This document shows, piece after piece, positions 1 through 8,765 of a DNA stretch of 28,958 nucleotides (positions are counted from its first letter, which is position 1; every line of letters starts with the position of its first letter). Source of the DNA: Pigoraptor chileana (Eukaryota > Opisthokonta > Filasterea). The position numbers and the translations under genes are program-made. Below the pieces are notes generated by a model. That model was given only the letters and a program-made list of their open reading frames with translations, was not told where the DNA came from and did no database searches. The stretch is from the NCBI GenBank assembly GCA_943704495.1, contig CALSCR010003892.1, positions 1-28,958 of the forward strand. The letters are read 5' to 3'.

Positions 1-81
<81 letters not shown>

Positions 82-98
82 GTGTGGTGTGCGCGCGT
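1..98. repeat. (TG)n microsatellite
   Basis: Uninterrupted TG dinucleotides run from the window edge to about position 73, then decay through TGTATG and GTGTGC steps to about 98. The true left end lies outside the window. Confidence 0.97.
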
Positions 99-1688
99 GC
101 CATGTGGTATGACATGCCGAGTGCCGCGCAACGTGCTCATTAGGTGAGTCCGAATCTGACTGTTGTGCGCAGACCAAATATCGGCGATTATTTGTACTGA
201 CAGGCTGATTGTATTGGAGACCGGGGATTTGGTCGCTGTTTTACCACATCCGCCAATTCAATGCTCTCACCAGGACCGTCTGGACATCCTAATCGGCGAA
301 ATGTTTCAGTCGGTAGTGCCACTCAGGTAATATAAGAGATGAAGCCCATGAGCGTTTCAATTGCACGATGTACGGCTTTGCTTTCTTCCGTTGATCCAGA
401 GTAAGACCGCGTGAACGCAATTCAGAATAAGACGTTGTGCGCCGGCCACGCGGTCAGCACGGGGCAGGCATTGGCAGCTCACCACTGCGGTTCGGTGCAT
501 AAAGGTGCTGCGGCCGACTCAGGGTTTGTCGGTCTCAGTGACCGCCCCAGCTGCCGACACAACAGTTAGTTCAGTTATTTCAGTCAGTCACCCACGCGCA
601 CACTGCGCAGCGATAGGACTTGTGCATCACTGATATTCGTTTTGCCGGAGTGGTGTAAGTTTGTTTGTGTGGGGTGAGAGATAAATAGAGAGACTGCCAG
701 AGACACTTCGGCGTTTTGGTTCACGGCGAGTGGTGAAAGTTTGTTTGTGTTGGGAGAGAGGAAAAAGATAGACTGCCGGAAACGGATGTCTGATTCCATT
801 CAGATAGGATTCAAGTCTCTTAGGCGCTCTGCCCATGCGCTCCATAAATGCCAGCGTCGCCGCAGGTGGTCAGGATTAACAGACTGCCGGTCGTCTCCGG
901 TAACAGTTGCGCAAACACCGAGAGCCTGTCATGCACGTCTCTTCAGTGTGAGTGTGCCGCAGTAACTGTGTGGCTTGCACAAATCACATGGTTCTGTCTC
1001 CGGGTCGGCGTGTCACACCCGCGCTGTATGTATCTCGACCCCGGCACCCCGGCAGTCAGTCTTTTGAGTTGGTTTGATGCTGTCAACTGCACACGTCGGC
1101 AATAAACTTTGAGGTGAACTGAGAAAAAGATGAAAATAAAATGCAATGAGCAAGTTGACTGCCCGTTGCGTCAAAATTTTAATGGGACCCGCCCGAAGTA
1201 CATCAGTCTACAGTACCAGACTGAGACAAAAAGTCAAGTCACGGCATCCGACCCGCGGTGCGCATATACAAAAGGATATGTGGGGAGAGAGACAGGGAGA
1301 CCAGTCCCATGGAGCAAAAAGCAACGCAGCGGCACGCAAATCTGCAATCATTCGCACCCCACTGAACAGCTGCATTCGAACAGATGGGGGAATCGATGTG
1401 GATACTGCAAAAGAAAAAACACAACAACAACCACACCGAAATAAACACGACGTCGCACCAGGCGAAAAGAGAAAGGCAGCGGCGAGGCGAGGGCAGACGA
1501 TCCGATTTCTTTTTTCGCCGTTCTGCCGAGACAAGGGACCAAACCCCGTCTTGATCAAAGGCGAGAGACACAAGACGCACGCAGACAAATAAAGGTCAAG
1601 CTATTCAAATGAGAAAAATATAAATTTGAAAGATAAAAGATGTGAACACACAACAGGCAAGCGGCAGAAAGCAAAAAACCCTGTGCAA
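99..1688. other. Intergenic region with no recognisable gene
   Basis: About 1.6 kb downstream of the transcription factor gene on the minus strand. Several short open frames exist on both strands (up to about 148 codons near 1146-1592), but none has a recognisable domain, a convincing splice pattern or an amino acid composition like the neighbouring genes. The part next to 1689 presumably holds the 3' UTR of the minus-strand gene. The only structure I see is the tandem duplication at 648-785. Confidence 0.6.
648..785. repeat. Imperfect 80-bp tandem duplication
   Basis: A block starting gagtggtg(t/a)aagtttg at 648 recurs at 728. The first 55 or so bases of each copy match well, ending in agactgcc(a/g)g. 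A third short agactgccgg echo lies near 880. No coding role is visible. Confidence 0.75.
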
Positions 1689-3734
1689 TCAGCGCGAGCT
1701 TTGGTGGGACAACTGCGGCTGTGCGGGGAGCGTGGGGCGCGTGTTCGCGAGCAGGAGGGCCTCCAGCTGCTCCATCGACACAATGCTGACTGGCGGCTGC
1801 GTGCGTGCCTGGCCATGAGCAGACAGCGTGTCGGCCCCGAGCGAGTTGGAGTCGTCACCCGCAGTGTCGTGGTGGCTGTTGCTGTCCGCGCCGTCACCAA
1901 TCCGCGAGATGAAGCGCACAGTGCAGAGGAGAGATTCCGGCACGTGCGATTGTGCACCGGGAATCGCCCTTGCAAGGCTCTCGACGAGGACAAAGTTGCC
2001 GGCCTTGTGCAGCAGACGGTACCGAAACGAGATTGGCTCGAGTGAGGCGCATATTTGGTCATGGACAGAGTTGATGCGCGTGAGGTCCTCGGGATGAACG
2101 AGGTTGTATCCCCACTTCCCAATGAGCTCCGCCGGCTGGTACCCAAGGACGTTTGCGACGCCCGGTGTGACGTTGGTGCAGATGCCCTCGAGAGAGTACT
2201 TGGCCATGTACGCCAGATCCATCGCACCGCCAGCGCCGGCGGCAGGGGTCGCGAGGGGGCGGTCACTTGCGGTCGACAGCTGGCGGGCAGTCGCGACAAA
2301 GCAACGCGCAGTGCCGGTCTGTGCGTCGTACATGTGACGACCACACACCTCAAAGGAGATGTAGTCGGTGGTGCGTGACTTTGGCATGGCGCGGTAGAGG
2401 AACCGACGTTCCTCGTTCTGCAGATCGGCGCTGGCCATTTCGTCGAGCACAGTGGCGACATCCGTGGGATGGAGGAAGTCCGAGACGGGCTTGCCAATCA
2501 AGTCCGCCTCCTCATAACCAATGGCGTGCGCAAAGCTGCTCGATACATATGCGAATTCACCGCCGGTTGTGATCACCTGCGCCATCGTGCTCTCATAGAG
2601 AAACTGCAGGACGTCGACTGGGGCAAACGACCCGTGTGGAGACGCCACAACAGAGTGGTGTGTGTGTGATTCCGTGGCATTCTGTGGGTGGGGCACGTTC
2701 ACCACGTATGCGGCAGCGTTCTGCCCTTGCTGCCGGTGCGGTAGCTGCTGCTGCTGTTGTCGTTGTTGTTGTTGTTGCAAGTGGTGGTAGTGATGCACCT
2801 GCTGCTGTGCGGGCTCACGGGCCTTGGAAAACGCCTTGAGGGCCTCAACTGCGTCGACGGAATTGCCGGATGAGGGCGTGCTGGCGGATGTTTTGGGCGA
2901 GAGTCCGTCGTCACTGAGCGTGCGCTTGCGACCGCGCTTCCATCCGCGCTTCTTGTGCTCGGCCTGGTAGCACGAGTCGGCCTTGTTTGTGACAATGCAC
3001 CGGCGGCAAGGGAAGCCACGGTCACACGAAAGGTGGCTCTTCTGGCAGTTAATGCACGCCGGAACTTGCTTTTGCTTCGATTGCAGGCGTGCGACTGTGG
3101 GAACGTTCAGTGCCGACCGTATCTGCGGAGGGATCGGCTGGTGCACCACCTGCTGCTGCGGTTGCACGTACCCTGAATTTACAAAAAAAAAGGCGAATGT
3201 AATCAGCACACACAAGCAGAGAGATGCTCAAACAATAAGGTCGGTTGCGTGAAGCTCACGGATAGAGCGAGAGCGACAAGTGTGCGCCCACTCACCCTGG
3301 TACTGCGACATGCCGTGGTGGCTCTGGTGGGGGACCTCGTGGGGCATCACAGGCATGTAGTGCTGAGGAATGTATCCCTGCTGAGGCAGCGGCTGTTGGT
3401 GCTGCGACTGCATCTGCTGCACCTGCTGCACCTGCTGGGCAACCAGAGGGGCCTGCTGCGCGTGCTGGTACGCGTACTGCGGTTGTGGTTGGTGCTGCTG
3501 CTGCTGTTGTTGTTGTTGCTGCTGTCCGTGCATGCTGTAGTCACCCGTGACGGGCTTCCCAAACTGGCCGTACATCTCCGTGCTGAATCCCCTCAGCGAA
3601 TCGACGAAGGGCACGTTGTCGAACCAGTCGATAGGTTCCATATCTTGCAGAACGCTCTCGCCTGTTTGAATGTGTTCGCACGATTGCGTGGAGCTAAAAA
3701 CAGGAACGAATGTCTCTGTGCTCACGGGCCACAT
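1689..3734 (-). CDS. Zn2Cys6 zinc-cluster transcription factor with PAS domains (ERT1/AcuK/AOD2-AOD5 type)
   Basis: Two exons read on the minus strand: 3734-3296 and 3172-1689, joined CAGG|gtgag ... ttcag|GGTAC, giving about 640 aa. Seen: a zinc cluster at about residues 186-214 with spacing CX2CX6CX5CX2CX8C (ACINCQKSHLSCD, then PCRRCI), followed by a basic HKKRGWKRGRKR stretch. Two PAS-like segments follow, at about 340-450 (IGYEEADLIGKPVSDFLHP) and 470-575 (VLGYQPAELIGKWGYNLVHP). Gln-rich runs from mixed CAG/CAA codons lie on both sides of the cluster. Known: this cluster spacing plus PAS is the signature of fungal Ert1, Rds2, AcuK/AcuM and Neurospora AOD2/AOD5, nuclear regulators of gluconeogenesis, respiration and alternative oxidase. 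Inferred: the divergently transcribed alternative oxidase gene may be a target. An internal Met (MEPIDWF) is a possible later start. The exact orthologue within the family is not certain. Confidence 0.9.
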
Positions 3735-3963
3735 AGTCGGCTGAACTGAAAAACTTGGGATCTTTTGGATTTAGCTGGAGAGAATAATAGGCGAGCTCAT
3801 ACAAAGTGTTGGCACTTCATGTTGCTCGAAGCTGAAACATCGATGAAGGCTCTTTCCCGTTCAGTCGTAGTCGATGTATTTTCGGGGATCTTTGCTGGTT
3901 TGCCATGAGATTGGCTGGCCTTTTATATCGGGGTTCAAGCAGTTCTCGAGTGGCTAAGTGTGC

Positions 3964-4076
3964 GTGTGTGTGCTGGGTTATGTGCTGTGGTGTGTGTGTG
4001 TGTGTGTGTGTGCGTGTGTGTGTGTGTGCGTGTGTGCGTGTGTGTGTGCGGCGTGTGTGCCGTTGTGCCTCTGTGT
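3964..4076. repeat. (TG)n-rich simple repeat
   Basis: TG/CG dinucleotide runs interrupted by GCGTGTG steps. The hydrophobic or His/Thr repeat ORFs read through it (3960-4196 plus strand, 3935-4213 minus strand) are artefacts of the repeat. Confidence 0.9.
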
Positions 4077-5846
4077 CCGTCCCACATGTGTGTGTTTTGC
4101 TCTTTCACTTCTCGCGGTTTTTTTGTGAGATTGTCACCGCTTTCCCTCACACACCAAACGGCAAAAAAACACGCAAACCCCTTCATTTTTGGATAGGTGC
4201 GAAATCGCAACAAAGAAAAAACTAAAATAATTAATTTTATGAAAAACGAATTATTTTCTTTTTTTATTTTGACTTGTGTTCCAATACATTTGCGTACAGA
4301 CTATTTCAGCAAAGCATCTCGTGATGAAACAACCAACCATCGGAAAAGTTTCCATTAAAAACGTTATGGTTTGTCAAAAAATGCCCATGACTGAGATCCA
4401 CTTCATATTGGCGCAATTGATCCCGCACATTTCAATTTGAAAAACGGTCGAAAATTTCACCCAATTGAAGCTATTTTGATGTATTTTTTGCCGGCTGAGT
4501 CGCGGGACGCGCTTCACGTGGATTAAGTAACGATGGCCAACCGAAATGTCCGATGTAGTCGATCTGCGGCACCGACCGCAGGACAATGAATCGGTGAACG
4601 GTGTCAAATGTCGATCCGTGCGAATCGGGGGCTTCACCCGCAGGAGCGGTCCGCGGTATTTTTGGAACCGGCGGCGACAGGGTGTGAAATGTGCACCTCG
4701 GTGGCCGATCGCCCTTATTGCAGGCAGCGCGGAGTTATTCAGCGTTCAAATATTCTCTCACGGGTTGCGCGGACAATGAATGCGCCGGATGTCAAGTTTG
4801 GTGTCCGTCGCCGACATTCTGCTTTGCCAAGTGTGAAGTCTCAGGCGGAGACATTCTGCTGTGCTTGGCGCACTGTGGATTTAATCACACTGCGGCACGG
4901 TTTCTGGTTGGACGTGTGAACACTGGTAAGCTGCGCGCCGACATTTGAGCGTTGCTTATTGATTGATGATTCTCCCACGGTCGACTTGCATATGAATACC
5001 CTCAGTCGGCCGACTCCCCTGGGATGTTTGCTTGGCAAGGTCAACAGTCACCGCCGGGACGTAGTGGTTGTCATCAGCGTGGGAATAATCGTGGGTGACA
5101 ATGTCACGGATGGATGACACTCGGGTATCGATGACCGAATAAAAATGGGCTGAGTTTAACCCGGGACTGGCTGTGGCCCTTTGATTATGTGGGCTATGTA
5201 TGGCTCAGTCTGTCATCGGGCCATTCGGAGTCAGGCAAACTTAAAACGTTGAGGACATCAATGGCTGGCGACCATCTAACCGAGAGACTGACTGATGCGC
5301 ACTGCTGAATTGTCGGCACTGTACTGATGGGTCCACTGATGTGTACGGCGGCACTACAGCCGGCCTGTCACAATCGGCGACGGCTCAGTGGCTCTACCTG
5401 CCGGGCGTCCCGCGGCGGGGCCATCGCCATCCCGGTATGATGACTGGCGCGGCGGGGTCGCCGGTGGCACTTGGTCCAGTTCCGCCGCCCGCGCCTGCCC
5501 CACTGAACTCAGCGGACTATCGAGTGTGCCAACGCCGCGATCAAAAGGGACCAAATACGCTGGCTTTCTATTTCGGCCTATGTCGCGATAGTGCCAAGCG
5601 GCGTGCGCAGTAACAGCCTAGCGCCGCGCCGTTTCCGGCTGGATTGCAGTGATTGCCGTCCAAGTTTCAGTGAAGGGTCACGGCAGTGGCATGCCAACAC
5701 CCCGTCAGACAGTTGATCCCGCCTTTCTAACGGCGCTGCCCATGATAGTAGATATTAAATAGCAACTTGGACAAGGAAGAAGGCAGTCAGTTGGGGTTCA
5801 CGGCTGCGGCCCGGATCCACTACGGCACGATCAGGCACAATAGTTG

Positions 5847-5856
5847 GTCACGTGAC
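5847..5856. promoter_or_regulatory. Palindromic E-box upstream of alternative oxidase
   Basis: GTCACGTGAC, a perfect 10-bp palindrome containing CACGTG, lies about 145 bp before the AOX start codon. CACGTG is the core bound by bHLH factors. Binding here is only inferred. Confidence 0.35.
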
Positions 5857-5999
5857 TGTATTCGATGGGCACATCACACGACCGTGAAACTAAAAAACGA
5901 TTTCTTATTTTTCCGAGTGGGGTGTATATGTGATAAACACACAGGTGGCATGCAAAGAATAAAAAAAGGCCCCCGGGACACAGTAAAGCTTGCAGAAGA

Positions 6000-8239
6000 A
6001 TGGCGCACTTACAGGGGCACTCTTTATGGCAGTGCTATCAACGGGCTTTTATCTCACGCTGTTCTGGTGTTTATGGACCGCTGGCAATTCGACTGAGACC
6101 CAACGGGCACAGTCGGCTGAACCCCCGCAACTCATCGCATTGCTTCCCGCAACCCCGCGCGCCAATCCACACAAGCAGCGCGCGGCTATTTGCTGTTTCG
6201 GGAAATGGCGGAGGCGCCAAAGATGGAAGCAGTGGGAGTGGGTTGAAAGGCGATTCAGTGCATGCGGCGGCAAGCAAGCAGGCGCCGTCGTTTACCTTCC
6301 GACTGCGACCGGAACAGCCGCAGTCGGTGCAGCCCGAGTTCCACCACGACAAGCTCTCTCCCGCTGACCTTGACGCGTGGCTGAAGAAGCGAAGGTATGC
6401 CCTCCTGATTCTTCCCGGTTTGCACTGTCACCACGAACACATGGAATACTTGTCACGCCTTTGTTGACTGAGATAATTGTGGGTGTGCCTTCACGCACAC
6501 TCCTGCGTTTTTCTGCCAACCTGATAAGAACCACACTTTGCGTTTATGGACACACGCACATGTCAGAGAACCGGCGAACCTATCGGACCGAATCGCGCTG
6601 AAATTGGCTGAGTCTCTTAGCGTCCCTGCGCTTATATTCTTCCGACGCAAGTATGTGCATCGGGCGGTGGTGCTTGAGACCATTGCAGCTGTGCCTGGGA
6701 TGGTTGGTGGGTCGCTGCGGCATCTCCGATCCCTTCGCCTGATGCGCCACGACGGTGAGTGACCGCAGCTTGCGGTGCGTGTGAGATGCTGTGGGTGTTA
6801 AGATGCGATACTGTGCCCGAATGTATATTCTTAAAATTAACGAAACAAAAACACTACTTCCCCGATTTCTTTTTCAACACGGATGCCCCGCCATGATGCG
6901 ACAGGCGGATGGATTCACTATCTGCTTGCAGGTCAGTCAGTGCGAGTGCTCTGAGTGCTGTAATTGTGGGACTGCTCACCCACCAATCTTAGCCAAGTCT
7001 GCCACAGCGGTCCGTGAAATATGTATGCGTGTGAAAGTGGTTGTGGATGGCACGTGGTGCAGCGGCGTCCATCTCAATCGGTATCCCTTATGATGTACAG
7101 AAGCGGAAAACGAAAGAATGCATCTGCTCACGTGGATGAAGGTGGGCATTTCGGTTAAATCTTGCCATCTGTCAATTGGTTCTCACTCATCCGAGACGCT
7201 GAATTCAATCCTTATCTCTCTCCTGTGGCGTCTGGGTGACATCGACTGGAATCCATATTTCTTGTGCAGCCGATAGGCTCGTGCAGCCCAAGGTGTTTTT
7301 TTGTTTCTTCTCTCTTTGATTTGCTGTTATGGAGTCCATGGGCACAGCGCCTATGACACTGACTTGAATCCTACATCTTTGATTTGCTGTTGTGGGCCTT
7401 GAGTGTGAGGCAGTGTGATGCAGTCAAATGATGTTTCTGTGAGTGCATTTGTTCCATGCGTTGGCTTCGCGTTTCGACTACTGCGTGTAAGTTACTTTGT
7501 CACATGTTTGTATGCACCAAGCACACTTTTACGCATGCACCGTCTTCGATTCGCCTTTATTGCTACAGGTTGCCAAGCCCGGCACACTCGAGCGCATTCT
7601 CGTTCTCGTCAGTCAGTTGGTCTTTTTCCAGTCGTACTTTTTCTTGTATTTGTTTGCTCCTAGCATCGCGCACAGGATGGTCGGTGGGTATTTTGTGCGT
7701 GCGCCCCCCGCCCTACCAAAAACGCACTCACCTGCACCCGCCATACGTGTACGGCCTCTGGCTCACATTGCGGGGTTGGAGGGCACAGCGCATATGTGTT
7801 GAGTCGAATCATATACCACTGCTTGATTCGGGCATATAATAATAGAACCTGCCGACCTCTGAGAGCTTGAATCCGCTGCAGTTGCACATGTGTGAGTGTG
7901 TGGTGTGTGGGTGTGTGGGTGTGTGGGTGTGTGGGTGTGTGTCTGATACTATTGAGTGCATGCATCCGTATCCTTCATTTTGTCCCAGGATTTCTCGCTG
8001 AGGAGTCTGTGGTGCTGTACACTGATTTTCTCACGGCGATGGAGTCTGGTCGGCTGACCAACAAGCACGCCCCGCAAATCGCCATTGACTACTGGTCGCT
8101 GCCGCAGACGGCCACCCTCCGTGACGTCATTCTCGCCATTCGCACCGACGAAGCGCACCACAGAGATGTGAACCACCATCTTGCAGACAGAATCATCGCT
8201 CGGAATGAAGACCTCCGCAACCACGAGGACGTGCAATGA
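6000..8239 (+). CDS. AOX: Mitochondrial alternative oxidase (ubiquinol oxidase, non-electrogenic)
   Basis: Six exons: 6000-6394, 6567-6754, 6905-6931, 7101-7141, 7569-7683, 7989-8239; all junctions are GT-AG and in phase, giving 338 aa. Role: oxidises ubiquinol and reduces O2 to water at the matrix face of the inner membrane, bypassing complexes III and IV. Seen: an Arg/Ser-rich N-terminus (to about residue 65) typical of a matrix-targeting peptide; HRAVVLETIAAVPGMVGG, GGWIHYLLAEAENERMHLL, HRMVGFLAEESV, AIDYW and RTDEAHHRDVNH. These carry the expected di-iron ligands (E in LET, E and H in NERMH, E in LAEES, E and H in DEAHH). Odd: exons 3 and 4 are only 27 and 41 nt, and the usual LEEEA reads LAEES. 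The start at 6000 is chosen because the frame then gives a presequence; conserved homology begins near residue 135. Confidence 0.96.
7314..7395 (+). repeat. Copy of a dispersed intronic repeat (AOX intron 4)
   Basis: The string ctttgatttgctgtt occurs at 7314 and 7377, 63 bp apart. Between them lies ggagtccatgggcacagcgc then gacttgaatcctacatc. The same core recurs in tandem in SCAMP intron 2 (22855-23069). A more diverged match (ggcacagcgcatatg) may lie at 7780-7830 in AOX intron 5. Confidence 0.75.
7890..7941 (+). repeat. (GTGTGTGG)n microsatellite in AOX intron 5
   Basis: Five or so copies of an 8-bp GTGTGTGG/GTGTGGGT unit just upstream of the last AOX exon. It looks telomere-like in composition but is short and intronic. 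Confidence 0.85.
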
Positions 8240-8765
8240 CTCAGCATCACGTGCCTGCCTTTGGGCTGTTGCCGCTGACTGCTGCCGCCTAGTTATTCGG
8301 TTCGAGTGGCGACAGTTCCGCTGTTTCGCCTGGTGGCAGGGGAGTGGGCAAGGTGAAGGCTGGCTTGGTTTGTGTGGATGCGATCGTGATCCTTGCGCGC
8401 AAATTGCTGTGCCAGAGAGCAAACTGGCAGAGTAAACTGGCGGTTGGGCTGTGAATTTTGGCATCGAAAAAATTGATGACGACAACAAGGCGGAAAAACT
8501 GCTATTTGTTGAATTTCATTTGTGTGGAATCACACTGAGAACGACAGACCTAACTTATGATGCCGAATAGGTATTAAGTAGCGGTGGGAATGATGGTACA
8601 TTATCTTCAGTGTGCAATGGCATGTAATATACTTTTTTCATGTGTATATTCCAAGAGAATCATTATTTCGTGTTTGCAAATCAAGCCTTTCTATTCCTTT
8701 CGCATATTGTGGTGAGCACCGCTTGCCTTTGGGTGCATCTGTCGTCTCGCAAGTGTCCGTGGAGC
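8240..8765. other. Intergenic region between AOX and the DCAF6-like gene
   Basis: 526 bp between two genes in the same orientation, which must hold the AOX 3' end and the promoter of the next gene. A CACGTG lies at 8248-8253. The sequence turns AT-rich from about 8500 and contains no recognised gene. Confidence 0.5.

Larger units (their letters stand above)
3735..5999. promoter_or_regulatory. Divergent intergenic region between the zinc-cluster factor and alternative oxidase
   Basis: About 2.27 kb separates the two start codons, so both promoters must lie here. Composition is in blocks: 5' leader-like DNA to about 3960, a TG-rich repeat to about 4076, AT-rich DNA at 4200-4480, then GC-rich DNA with many CGG triplets to about 5830. 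I scanned by eye for the fungal alternative-oxidase motif (CGG-N7-CGG) and found no exact copy. Near misses with a 6-base spacer occur at 4761-4772, 5217-5228 and 5453-5464. No gene is recognised. Confidence 0.55.

Noticed and set aside
1130-1592. Overlapping ORFs of 104 and 148 codons (plus) and 126 and 113 codons (minus)
   Set aside because: All frames are open by composition, no domain is recognisable, and no splice pattern extends any of them.
3935-4225. Val/Cys-rich and Thr/His-rich ORFs
   Set aside because: They are translations of the (TG)n simple repeat.
4691-4948. Cys-rich 85-codon ORF in the divergent region
   Set aside because: Cysteines arise from recurrent TGC/TGT in GC-rich DNA. 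Their spacing fits no known zinc or toxin fold and no neighbouring exon continues it.
3735-5999. Exact fungal alternative-oxidase motif CGG-N7-CGG
   Set aside because: A manual scan of both orientations found CGG pairs with spacers of 2, 3, 4, 6, 9 and 12 bases but none with 7. A computed scan should confirm.
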